From Hadesarchaea archaeon (GTDB lineage: Archaea > Hadarchaeota > Hadarchaeia > Hadarchaeales > Hadarchaeaceae), in assembly GCA_029259175.1 (NCBI GenBank), contig JAPDJH010000002.1, positions 82,733 through 128,672 of the forward strand: 45,940 nucleotides of DNA, given 5' to 3'. The position numbers and the translations under genes are program-made. Shown here piece after piece: positions 33,017-41,000 of this stretch; the first letter of the stretch is position 1, and each line of letters opens with the position of its first letter. The notes under the pieces were generated by a model. The model searched no databases. It was not told the DNA's origin and saw only the letters and a list, made by a program, of their open reading frames with translations.

Positions 33017-33526
33017 CTACTCACGCGCGTGTTTTACTAAATGTGGAAGCTCTGGGGCTATGATCCGCATAGCGATTTTAACGGCATTGGGAGCACCGGG
33101 AAGACAAAAGATCAACCGCCCTTGGAAAACCCCTGCAGTCGCTCTCGTGAGCAGGGCGGGGGCACCGACTTTTTCATAACCGATTCTTCTTAACACTTCT
33201 CCAAAGCCCGGGAGCGTTTTTTCCAATTGAGGTTCGATGGCTTCTATGGTTATATCCCGACGTGTTATTCCCGTTCCTCCGGTGAAGATTATCACGTGTT
33301 TTTTCTTAATCATTCGTTTGAGAGCTCGCAAAATTTTCTTTTTGCTGTCGGGGACGACAACGCGTTCTGTTTGATGCCCCCTGCGCTGCAACAAATCCAC
33401 AATGATTTTTCCTGAGACGTCCGTATCCCTCCCTTTTTTCATGGACTCGTATCGAGAATCACTAACCACCACAACCCCGATTTTGAGACGTTTTGGTGCC
33501 TCCTTCCTGTGTTTTTGGAAACTCAT
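33017..33526 (-). CDS. moaB: Molybdopterin adenylyltransferase-like MoaB/MogA
   Basis: The 169-residue protein has the MogA/MoaB fold: V-V-V-S-D-S-R, V-I-I-F-T-G-G-T-G-I-T-R-R-D-I-T, and L-I-F-C-L-P-G-A-P-N-A-V. Archaeal MoaB adenylates molybdopterin before metal insertion by MoeA. It overlaps moaC by four bases and abuts moeA. Confidence 0.94.
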   Translation of the reverse strand: MSFQKHRKEAPKRLKIGVVVVSDSRYESMKKGRDTDVSGKIIVDLLQRRGHQTERVVVPDSKKKILRALKRMIKKKHVIIFTGGTGITRRDITIEAIEPQLEKTLPGFGEVLRRIGYEKVGAPALLTRATAGVFQGRLIFCLPGAPNAVKIAMRIIAPELPHLVKHARE

Positions 33527-33960
33527 TGCTTCACCTTTTCTACGACTTTAATTTCTCTGATCGCCGTGGTGGGATATTGGCCCTGCTCATTCTTTTCCAA
33601 TCCTTTGGTCATATCCCAAATCGTGAGCAAACCTATGGCGACACCCGTTAGCGCTTCCATTTCCACACCAGTTTTCCCAATGCTTTTTACTTCCACTTCC
33701 ATCTCCACACCATCGTCCAGCAGAGATGTTCGAACGTTCACTCCGGTAATGTGTATGGGGTGTGTCAGCGGGATAAGTTCCGGAACTTTTTTTACAGCTA
33801 AAATAGCCGACGTTTTTGCAACACCTAGAACATCTCCTTTCGGAACTTTTCCTTCAGATATCAGCTTCACAGTTTCAGGCTTGAGCTTGATGAAACCTTT
33901 GGCTCTAGCAATCCTCACTACATCTCTTTTATCACTTATGTCGATCATCTGAATCTTCAT
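33523..33960 (-). CDS. moaC: Cyclic pyranopterin monophosphate synthase
   Basis: The 145-residue MoaC completes formation of cyclic pyranopterin monophosphate from the MoaA product, 3',8-cH2GTP. The sequence shows D-I-S-D-K, the conserved A-x-G-F-I-K-L, P-L-T-H-P-I-H-I-T-G and the M-E-A-L-T-G-V-A segment. The partner moaA is not in the window. It lies 12 bases downstream of the winged-helix gene. Confidence 0.94.
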   Translation of the reverse strand: MKIQMIDISDKRDVVRIARAKGFIKLKPETVKLISEGKVPKGDVLGVAKTSAILAVKKVPELIPLTHPIHITGVNVRTSLLDDGVEMEVEVKSIGKTGVEMEALTGVAIGLLTIWDMTKGLEKNEQGQYPTTAIREIKVVEKVKQ

Positions 33961-33972
33961 GGGCTCACAAAT

Positions 33973-34257
33973 TTAGTAATACATGCAGTTGGTCAAAAAT
34001 TCTTCGATTGGACACCAAGCTTGTACTCTTCCAATACGCGTTCGCTTGACCTTTCCCCAAGATTCGAGAGTTTTCAAAACTTGATTGACTTCTCTGACTC
34101 TCCAGTTTAGCACGCGCGCGATATCGCGGCTTCTCATTACTCCATATCGGCGCAATATGAACTCAACAATTTCGTGGCGCGCACGCTCTAACCATTCTTC
34201 CCCATCCATCTCCATTTCAATGTCTTCTTCGTACCCCAGCGGCTGGATGCCGACCAC
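33973..34257 (-). CDS. Small winged helix-turn-helix protein heading the moa operon
   Basis: The 94-residue protein has an acidic N-terminal tail and a winged helix at about residues 25-80 (I-V-E-F-I-L-R-R-Y-G-V-M-R-S-R-D-I-A-R-V-L then V-L-K-T-L-E-S-W-G-K-V-K-R-T). The start is GTG at 34257. It is 12 bases ahead of moaC on the same strand, so it may regulate molybdenum cofactor synthesis. That is inferred from position; no operator was identified. Confidence 0.75.
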   Translation of the reverse strand: MVGIQPLGYEEDIEMEMDGEEWLERARHEIVEFILRRYGVMRSRDIARVLNWRVREVNQVLKTLESWGKVKRTRIGRVQAWCPIEEFLTNCMYY

Positions 34258-34298
34258 CTAATTGATGTGATGACAGGGGATAAAATAAGATTTTTGGT

Positions 34299-34721
34299 TT
34301 ACCGCAGTTTTATGATCGACTTTGCGAGTTCTGCCATGTGTTTGAAATGCTCCTGAGTGAGTGGTGCGCCGAGGCCGATGCCTGGACAGTCTTCCGAGAC
34401 TTCAAACACTAGACCACCGTCATTTTTTGATACCAAGAATGGGTATAATCGACAAACGGTGGGACGTATATCATATATCTGGCATGCTTTGTTTTTCAAG
34501 AAAATACATACTCCGTTGCGTTTTTTCATTTTGTATTTGAAATTGCCCAAGCCCGAGATAGGCGACGCAAATTCCAGTGGTTTTAAACCGGTTTTCTTTG
34601 ATATTTTTTTGACCTCGCTTTCCAACAAATAGATGATGCGGCCACGATGAGGAGTATCTCCACAACATCGGGCGCAACGCTGGCACTCAAATCGCACGTT
34701 TTTCGGCGCGCGAATGTTCAT
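34299..34721 (-). CDS. YkgJ-type cysteine-cluster protein (putative zinc- or iron-binding)
   Basis: The 140-residue protein belongs to the YkgJ/CxxCxxCC family. It has C-Q-R-C-A-R-C-C near the N-terminus, then C-I-F-L-K-N-K-A-C-Q-I-Y-D-I-R-P-T-V-C-R-L-Y-P-F and a further C-P downstream, giving eight or more likely metal-ligand cysteines. Family members are thought to bind iron-sulfur or zinc; the substrate is unknown. ATG 34721 follows AGGTG. It stands alone, 41 bases upstream of the winged-helix gene. Confidence 0.85.
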   Translation of the reverse strand: MNIRAPKNVRFECQRCARCCGDTPHRGRIIYLLESEVKKISKKTGLKPLEFASPISGLGNFKYKMKKRNGVCIFLKNKACQIYDIRPTVCRLYPFLVSKNDGGLVFEVSEDCPGIGLGAPLTQEHFKHMAELAKSIIKLR

Positions 34722-34830
34722 AGCACCTATCTTTTTTTTGTTTTCATCGTTTTTATACTCGTAGCCAACACTCGTTTTTGCTCGTTAATGTATTTTTTAA
34801 GGCATTCAATCTAAAAGTAGTTGAGAGAAC

Positions 34831-35061
34831 ATGCAGGTGATAGTGTATATCCGCACGGAGCCGGGCAAGGCGCTAGACATTTTGGGAAAAATAAAAGGTC
34901 TGCCGGGTGTGAAATTCGCCGCTGCAACCACCGGTCGCTTTGATATCGTCGCCCGACTAGAAGTCGCTGATGTGGAAGGAATCGGAAAATCTGTAGTTGG
35001 CGAGATCCAGCAAATCCCAGGTGTCCGATATACTGAGACTTCACTGATCGTGGCCACCTGA
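34831..35061 (+). CDS. Stand-alone Lrp/AsnC ligand-binding (RAM) domain protein
   Basis: The 76-residue protein consists of a RAM domain only (V-I-V-Y-I-R-T-E-P-G-K...I-L-G-K-I-K-G-L-P-G-V...G-R-F-D-I-V-A-R-L), without a DNA-binding part. Such proteins bind amino acids or related effectors, and can form mixed oligomers with full-length Lrp proteins like the one at 7982. A TATA-like TTTTTTAA lies about 30 bases upstream. Confidence 0.85.
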   Translation: MQVIVYIRTEPGKALDILGKIKGLPGVKFAAATTGRFDIVARLEVADVEGIGKSVVGEIQQIPGVRYTETSLIVAT

Positions 35062-35069
35062 TTTAAATA
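35061..35069 (+). promoter_or_regulatory. TATA box of the phosphoribosyltransferase-like gene
   Basis: ATTTAAATA immediately follows the RAM-domain stop codon. A start near 35091 would give a leader of about 27 bases to GTG 35118. Confidence 0.5.
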
Positions 35070-35117
35070 ACTTGGTTCGAGAGAAGTCAGGGGATCGCTC
35101 TGACAACAGTCTCCTTG

Positions 35118-36059
35118 GTGAGCAAAGTTGGCCGGGTTAGAGTATACAAGGTCAGCAATCCCGCGCTACCCAAGCGGAGTTTTATACTCTCGATTCCATG
35201 GGCTCAGCGGATAATTTATGATCCTAGCATATGTGGTCTTAAACTTGAGGACTTGGCGAAAAAATGTAGTGAAGAATTCCTCCGAGTTGCGTGGGAACTC
35301 GTTCCTCTCTTCAGACGATTGAGAAACTTTCAGATTGCCGAGTTGGTGGTTCTTAGGGGAAGTCTGGGTTATCACTTTGATCAGGCATACCGAGCGGTAT
35401 TTGGCAGATATTTGCCCCGATGTTTTGTAGGCGCCAAGCGGTATCGAATTTCAGGTGGGGAATTTGGAGCCAACATCTTTTACACCAATTTTGATTCTCT
35501 TCCAAGTCGAGGTCTTTTGTTTACAGGGGACACCATCGCTACGGGGGTCTCACTTTCACAGACTCTTGCGGTTACGCGGAGCGAACTCAGGAATAGAGAT
35601 TACGATATTTCTGCCCTGCTCGTTTTCACGATCGCTGGTTCTTTCCGTGGTTGTTCTAGGCTATTAGAATGGGAAGAAAGATACCGCGAATGGTGGCCGA
35701 ACTTCCGTGTGTATTTGTTTGCATGCGAGGCCTTGTTTGGTCTGGCCCCCAATGGGACAGATTTGCTTTTTGCTCATCCCGAAGCTATTCTGCCAGCAGA
35801 GACCAAACAGAGAGTGATTCGAAGATATGGGGACCTTGATTCTGGATACCTGCCAAGCCGGATATGTGCAATATTCGACTGGGGAGATCGAAACTTCAAA
35901 CCTGACCGTCACTTGGAAGATCTGATCAAGTTTTGTCGCGAGCATTTGCGCAGAACGCGAGAGCCACAAGCCAGAAGAGTACTTCAAAAGCTCGTGAGTA
36001 AAGCCAAAACCGAGCTCAAAAACATTCGCGGAAGAAACCAGTTATACAAACCGAAGTGA
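35118..36059 (+). CDS. Phosphoribosyltransferase-like protein of unknown substrate
   Basis: The 313-residue protein has a type I phosphoribosyltransferase PRPP loop, L-L-F-T-G-D-T-I-A-T-G-V-S-L, at about residues 133-146. Upstream strand V-V-L-R-G-S-L-G-Y-H matches the usual R-G/pyrophosphate loop, so a PRTase-fold core at about 65-205 is likely. The C-terminal third is basic and helical with no recognised domain. The second residue of the usual acidic pair before the loop (D-D/E-D) is G-D here. GTG 35118 is chosen over the neighbouring TTG 35115. Neighbours give no clear pathway. Confidence 0.65.
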   Translation: MSKVGRVRVYKVSNPALPKRSFILSIPWAQRIIYDPSICGLKLEDLAKKCSEEFLRVAWELVPLFRRLRNFQIAELVVLRGSLGYHFDQAYRAVFGRYLPRCFVGAKRYRISGGEFGANIFYTNFDSLPSRGLLFTGDTIATGVSLSQTLAVTRSELRNRDYDISALLVFTIAGSFRGCSRLLEWEERYREWWPNFRVYLFACEALFGLAPNGTDLLFAHPEAILPAETKQRVIRRYGDLDSGYLPSRICAIFDWGDRNFKPDRHLEDLIKFCREHLRRTREPQARRVLQKLVSKAKTELKNIRGRNQLYKPK

Positions 36060-36096
36060 TTAAAACCACGCTTTCTAAACTTTCCTTTTGGTCATA

Positions 36097-38799
36097 ATGA
36101 AGCACGAGTTGCCGAAAGATTACGAGCCTCTCAAAGTCGAACCGAAATGGCAGAGAGAGTGGATGGAGTGGAAGATTTACGAGTTCGATTGGTCTGATCG
36201 AACCCGGCCGACTTACGTGATAGACACGCCTCCCCCATATCCGTCCGGCGAATTTCACATGGGAACTGCTCTGAACTGGACCTACATGGACATTGTTGCT
36301 AGGTACAAGCGCATGCGTGGTTACAATGTTTTCTTCCCGCAGGGATGGGATTGTCATGGATTGCCCACTGAGGTGCAAGTTGAGAAGAAATACAAAATCA
36401 GAAAATCTGATCTGCCTCCAGAGAAGTTTCGAGAACTCTGCGTCAAGCTGACATTAGAGAACATCGAGCACATGAAAGAGGAAATGAACTCGTTGGGTTT
36501 TTCAATCGATTGGTCAACAGAATACAAGACAATGGATCCGGAGTATTATGGTCGAACTCAGCTCTCCTTTGTGAAATTATATAAGAAGGGTGTTATCTAC
36601 CGAGGAGAACACCCCGTGAACTGGTGTCCTCGGTGTGAAACTGCGATTGCCGACGCCGAAGTGGAGTACGAGGATCGTGAAACGAGATTATACTATATTG
36701 ACTTTGAGCTGGTCGGTGGCGATAAAATAACTATTGCCACGACTAGACCAGAATTTCTGCCTGCTTGTGTAGCGATAGCGGTGCACCCCAGCGATGAGCG
36801 GTATCGCGGACTGATTGGCAAAAAGGCACGCGTACCACCGTTGGGACAAGAAGTAAAGATAATCTCCGATCCTGAAGTAGATCCTGAGTTTGGAACGGGT
36901 ATTGTGATGATCTGTACATTTGGTGACAAAACCGATGTTAGATGGGTTAAGCGCCACAAGCTCTCGATCGTCAAGTTGCTGGACGAGCGAGGGAAAATCA
37001 CTGAGGCTGGAGGCCCCTATGCAGGCATGGATATAGAAACGTCAAGGCGAAAAATCATAGAAGATTTGAAGAAAGCAGGACTTGTGAGAAAAGAAGAACC
37101 ACTTCAGCAAAGTGTTGGTGTGTGCTGGCGTTGCAAGACACCAGTAGAGATTTTATCGAAACCTCAATGGTTTATGCGCGTTCTTGATCTCAACGATTTA
37201 GCAATCCAGAAGGCAAAGGAGGTCCGCTGGGTTCCATCTCATATGTTAACGAGGTTCGTGGATTGGGCTCGGTCTATGGACTGGGACTGGGTGATCTCTA
37301 GGCAACGTGTATTTGCTACTCCTATCCCGGCTTGGTATTGTAAACAATGTGGAGAGCCATTGGTGGCCGACGAGCAACATTTGCCCATAACTCCGGGTAA
37401 AGATCCGCCTCCTTTTGAGAAATGCCCTCGATGCGGTGGAAAAGAGTTTGAACCAGAACGAGACGTGTTGGATACTTGGATGGATAGCTCCATCACGATT
37501 GCTGTTCATGCTGGTTGGCCCAATATGGATTCGCGGTTGTTTCCAGCCGATTTGCAGCCCAATGGTACAGACATCATTCGAACTTGGGATTATTACCTGA
37601 TGGTTCGACACCTTGCCTTGCTTGGTGAGGCGCCTTATCGCACGGTCTTGATAAACGGAATGGTAGTTGGAGATGACGGACGAAAGATGTCAAAGTCTCT
37701 CGGCAATTACGTGGATACTACTTACGCACGAGGAAAGTGGGGCGCTGACGCGCTGAGGCAGTGGGCGGTTATTGCTGCCTCGACGGGTGCCGATGTTCCA
37801 TTCAATTGGAAAGACGTTGAATTTGGACACAGATTCATGCGCAAGTTCTGGAACGCGGCGAGATTTGCTTACCCTTATCTAGAGGGCGCATCGAAGCTCA
37901 AGCTGGAAAAGGTGAAACTCCGTTTGGTCGATCGATGGATTCTCAGTAGATACAATCGATTGGTGAAAGAGGTCACCGAACATCTTGAAAACTTCGAGTT
38001 CAACCATGCGTTACGGAAGATTCACACCTTTGTGTGGCACGAACTATGTGACATGTATATCGAAGAAGTAAAACATCGTCTGTACGAATCCGCTGAGGAC
38101 TCGGATGGGGCGCGGGCCGTGCTTTACCATGTAATATTAGGATGCGTACAGATGCTGGCTCCCTTCATACCCCACTTCGCTGAGGAAGTTTTTCAACAAG
38201 TTTTCAAGCGCGAGGAAGTATTTGCCTCTATTCAGAGTGTCCACCTATTGTCTTGGCCTTCTTATGATGAGAAATGGATTGACAAGCAGACGGAGCGGGC
38301 TGGAAAACTTCTTAACTCCGTGGTTTCGGCCGTGCGACAATTGAAAGCCAAAAAACGTTTATCGTTGGTTCATCCCGTGGAGGAGCTGCAAATTCACACT
38401 CCTGACCCCTCCTTGCGAAAGATCATTGATGAGTTGGAGAAGGATATCTGCGGAACTCTCAAAGTTGGCAAGCTCATCTACTTAGAAACGGCTCCGGCAA
38501 TCGAGCACACCATCCAGTCGGTTAGCCTAAACTATGCAACGGTTGGACCAAAGTATCGTGGCAAGCTGAAAATGCTCGAACACGAGTTGCAAAAGCTGAC
38601 TCCCCAAGAAATTGTTGAAAAAATTAAAGATGGAAAATTGGTTCTGCAAGCGGCTGGAGAAATTTTCGAGCTTGGGGTTGACGACTTGATAATAAACAGA
38701 GAGGTAAGAGTCAAAGAGAAAGATGTCGACGTGGTTGAGACAATAGGTTTTCCGATTGTACTTATCGTTAGATTAAGTGCCACCGCTTCGAAGAATTGA
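36097..38799 (+). CDS. valS: Valyl-tRNA synthetase
   Basis: The 900-residue class I synthetase charges tRNA-Val. The sequence shows the ATP-binding motif P-Y-P-S-G-E-F-H-M-G-T (HIGH equivalent), a large editing domain, zinc-type cysteine pairs (N-W-C-P-R-C-E-T, C-K-Q-C-G, C-P-R-C-G), M-D-W-D-W-V-I-S-R-Q-R, the G-R-K-M-S-K-S-L-G-N signature, an anticodon-binding helical domain and a C-terminal region of about 120 residues. The D-K-T-D-V-R-W segment is usual for ValRS rather than IleRS. ATG 36097 was chosen; TTG 36088 is in frame. The 3' end overlaps a convergent gene by 27 bases. Confidence 0.96.
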   Translation: MKHELPKDYEPLKVEPKWQREWMEWKIYEFDWSDRTRPTYVIDTPPPYPSGEFHMGTALNWTYMDIVARYKRMRGYNVFFPQGWDCHGLPTEVQVEKKYKIRKSDLPPEKFRELCVKLTLENIEHMKEEMNSLGFSIDWSTEYKTMDPEYYGRTQLSFVKLYKKGVIYRGEHPVNWCPRCETAIADAEVEYEDRETRLYYIDFELVGGDKITIATTRPEFLPACVAIAVHPSDERYRGLIGKKARVPPLGQEVKIISDPEVDPEFGTGIVMICTFGDKTDVRWVKRHKLSIVKLLDERGKITEAGGPYAGMDIETSRRKIIEDLKKAGLVRKEEPLQQSVGVCWRCKTPVEILSKPQWFMRVLDLNDLAIQKAKEVRWVPSHMLTRFVDWARSMDWDWVISRQRVFATPIPAWYCKQCGEPLVADEQHLPITPGKDPPPFEKCPRCGGKEFEPERDVLDTWMDSSITIAVHAGWPNMDSRLFPADLQPNGTDIIRTWDYYLMVRHLALLGEAPYRTVLINGMVVGDDGRKMSKSLGNYVDTTYARGKWGADALRQWAVIAASTGADVPFNWKDVEFGHRFMRKFWNAARFAYPYLEGASKLKLEKVKLRLVDRWILSRYNRLVKEVTEHLENFEFNHALRKIHTFVWHELCDMYIEEVKHRLYESAEDSDGARAVLYHVILGCVQMLAPFIPHFAEEVFQQVFKREEVFASIQSVHLLSWPSYDEKWIDKQTERAGKLLNSVVSAVRQLKAKKRLSLVHPVEELQIHTPDPSLRKIIDELEKDICGTLKVGKLIYLETAPAIEHTIQSVSLNYATVGPKYRGKLKMLEHELQKLTPQEIVEKIKDGKLVLQAAGEIFELGVDDLIINREVRVKEKDVDVVETIGFPIVLIVRLSATASKN

Positions 38800-38973
38800 A
38801 ACAAGCATCAATACTAAAACGAAAGTGAGTAAAAGCAGGATGTTTAGAATTCGTGTTTTTCGCAACTTGGCTTGTTGCCGTTTGAAAATTTCTTCACAGG
38901 AAGGAGAACATATGTATTTTTCTGGCGGCGTGGGTTTGCCGCAAACAATGCAGTGTCTGTGATCTTCAACCAT
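38773..38973 (-). CDS. Small zinc-ribbon membrane protein (DUF2116-like)
   Basis: The 66-residue protein has an N-terminal zinc-binding part (H-C-I-V-C-G-K-P-T-P...Y-I-C-S-P-S-C) followed by a basic helix and a C-terminal membrane helix (I-L-L-L-L-T-F-V-L-V-L-M-L-V). This is the plan of the archaeal DUF2116 family, of unknown function. Its ATG overlaps the pyrH stop (TAATG), indicating coupled translation, and its end overlaps valS. Confidence 0.82.
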   Translation of the reverse strand: MVEDHRHCIVCGKPTPPEKYICSPSCEEIFKRQQAKLRKTRILNILLLLTFVLVLMLVSILRSGGT

Positions 38974-39665
38974 TATTTCACCGGCTCTACGGTTGTTCCT
39001 GAATGTGAAGCACCTGCGACGATTTCAGGTAGTCTCGGCACATCGGTTGCTGGCAACACAAAAGTTTTCAACTTGTATCTGTCTATCAGCTTGACGGCAA
39101 TGGGATCAAGAACTATTTTTATGCCCGGTTTTTGACGAACATGACCAAACATTTTGACGAGTTCTTTCGTGGTAAGGCGCAGAATTTTTTGCGCCTCGGG
39201 GTTCGTTTTCGGATCAGCGGTGTATATCCCATCTACGTCGGTGATAAATATCAAAAGCTCCGATCCGCTTGCATTGGCGAGGAGCGCTGCGACGGCGTCA
39301 GTTGTTTGACCGGGAGCAGTACCTCCCATCACAGGGATTTTACCATGCATGGCTTGTTCAAGCGCAGCTTCTATGGTGGTAGGGACTTCTCTCCCAATTT
39401 CGCTACCCAGCAGGAGTGAGAGAAGCTTGGCATTTAGCCGCGTCGTCCATATGCCGATTTCGTCCAAAAGACTGGAAGACAAGTGAAGTTTTTTTCCAGC
39501 CTCCATATATTTTCGAGCAGTTTCTCCTCCTCCAACGACCACGTAAACCAAGTGCCCTTGACGTTTCAGGGTCTTCACAGCGCTAGCGATCTCTGAAAGT
39601 AATTTTACATCGAGTTCTCCATTTTTGGCGAGAATCGAGCCACCGATGTTTAGGGTAATCCGCAT
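38973..39665 (-). CDS. pyrH: UMP kinase, archaeal type
   Basis: The 230-residue amino-acid-kinase-fold enzyme phosphorylates UMP to UDP. It shows the N-terminal L-N-I-G-G-S-I-L, the nucleotide-binding V-V-V-G-G-G-E-T-A-R, the archaeal UMP kinase motif G-T-A-P-G-Q-T-T-D-A-V-A-A and I-T-D-V-D-G-I-Y-T-A-D-P-K. ATG 39665 follows GGAG; the longer frame from 39776 reads into the release factor gene and is not credible. Confidence 0.93.
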   Translation of the reverse strand: MRITLNIGGSILAKNGELDVKLLSEIASAVKTLKRQGHLVYVVVGGGETARKYMEAGKKLHLSSSLLDEIGIWTTRLNAKLLSLLLGSEIGREVPTTIEAALEQAMHGKIPVMGGTAPGQTTDAVAALLANASGSELLIFITDVDGIYTADPKTNPEAQKILRLTTKELVKMFGHVRQKPGIKIVLDPIAVKLIDRYKLKTFVLPATDVPRLPEIVAGASHSGTTVEPVK

Positions 39666-39691
39666 TGTCTCCTCTCTTCTCTGATTTCCGC

Positions 39692-39701
39692 ATATAAAAA
39701 T
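39692..39701. promoter_or_regulatory. TATA element between pyrH and release factor 1
   Basis: ATATAAAAAT lies about 31 bases from the pyrH ATG (minus) and about 24 bases from the TTG at 39720 or 51 from ATG 39747 (plus). It is the only strong AT-rich element in this short divergent region. Confidence 0.45.
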
Positions 39702-39746
39702 CCTTGATGTTTTTAACCGTTGAATAAAGAGGTATTCCCGATTGGT

Positions 39747-41000
39747 ATGCCCGCCGACTCCAAAACGATGTATCACTTCCGAAAAATGCTCGAGGAGCTA
39801 GAGAGTAAGAAGGGACGAGGCACCGAGCTTATTTCAGTTTATATTCCTCCGGATTTCGAGCTAGCCAAAGTTTTACAGCAACTTCGTGAGGAACAAGGAA
39901 CCGCTGCGAACATCAAGTCTAAATCTACCAGAAAAAACGTGCAAGGCGCTCTCGAGCGAATTATTCAGTTTCTCCAAGCATATATGCGGACCAACAAAAA
40001 ACCACCCAAGAACGGGCTGGCGATTTTTGCCGGCAATGTAGCGGGGAGAGATGATTACGTGGATATCCAGCTCTATTGGATCGAGCCTCCGGAGCCCGTG
40101 AGAGTCCGGATGTATCGGTGTGATCAGCAATTCGTCTTGGATCCTCTCAAGGAAATGCTAGAAGTAAAAGAAACCGTCGGTGTGGTGGCGATCGATGGGA
40201 AGGAAGCCACCATCGCGACCGTGAGAGGGAAAAATATTGACATCGAGCGCTCTTTGACGTCGGGGGTTCCTAGCAAGCACGGCAAGGGTGGACAATCCGC
40301 TAGGCGATTTGAACGCTTAAGGGAAATCGCAATTCATGAATACTTTAAGCGAGTCGCTGAGGCCATGAACTCCATATTTTCGAACATTCCTGATCTGAAG
40401 GCAATTCTTGTGGGTGGTCCTGGTCCAACGAAAGAGGATTTTCTGAAAGAAGAATTGCTTCATCCAAATATTCGAGAAAAGATAATTGGAGTAATCGACA
40501 CTGGATATGCGGACGAACAAGGAATAAAAGAAATCGTGAACAAAGCGGGAGAAATACTCGGCGAGCTAGAAATCATGAAAGAGAAGAATTTGATGCAGAA
40601 GTTTTTGCAGGAACTGGTTATTGGATCTGGATTGGCTGTTTTTGGTGAAGAAGAAGTTCGGAAAGCTCTAGAAGTTGGTGCCGTTGATCGATTATTAATC
40701 TCTGAAGCTTATGGAGAGACGCGAGCGCAATTGAAGTGTATGGGGTGTGGTTACGAATTCGAGCAACGTACCAAGAATTTCAAGATATTTCAGCAACAAC
40801 TTCCAATGAAAGCTTGTCCCAAATGTGGTGAAAAAAAGCTAACCATTGTGGGAGCTCATGATATCGTCGAGGAGTTTCTCGAAATGGCGGAGCAAAAGGG
40901 TTCAAAAGTGGAGTTCATCTCGACCCAAACAGAGGAAGGCAAACAACTTCAGCTAGGTTTTAAAGGAATAGCGGCGATCTTGCGGTTCAAGCCGGGCTAA
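39747..41000 (+). CDS. prf1: Peptide chain release factor aRF1
   Basis: The 417-residue archaeal/eukaryotic-type release factor recognises all three stop codons and releases the finished protein. The stop-decoding motif A-A-N-I-K-S-K-S-T-R and the peptidyl-hydrolysis motif G-K-G-G-Q-S-A-R-R are both present. The C-terminal domain has a zinc-ribbon-like C-M-G-C-G...C-P-K-C-G. ATG 39747 begins the conserved part and has GAGGT upstream; TTG 39720 would add nine residues and fit a leaderless mRNA. The end overlaps convergent ahcY by four bases. Confidence 0.95.
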   Translation: MPADSKTMYHFRKMLEELESKKGRGTELISVYIPPDFELAKVLQQLREEQGTAANIKSKSTRKNVQGALERIIQFLQAYMRTNKKPPKNGLAIFAGNVAGRDDYVDIQLYWIEPPEPVRVRMYRCDQQFVLDPLKEMLEVKETVGVVAIDGKEATIATVRGKNIDIERSLTSGVPSKHGKGGQSARRFERLREIAIHEYFKRVAEAMNSIFSNIPDLKAILVGGPGPTKEDFLKEELLHPNIREKIIGVIDTGYADEQGIKEIVNKAGEILGELEIMKEKNLMQKFLQELVIGSGLAVFGEEEVRKALEVGAVDRLLISEAYGETRAQLKCMGCGYEFEQRTKNFKIFQQQLPMKACPKCGEKKLTIVGAHDIVEEFLEMAEQKGSKVEFISTQTEEGKQLQLGFKGIAAILRFKPG

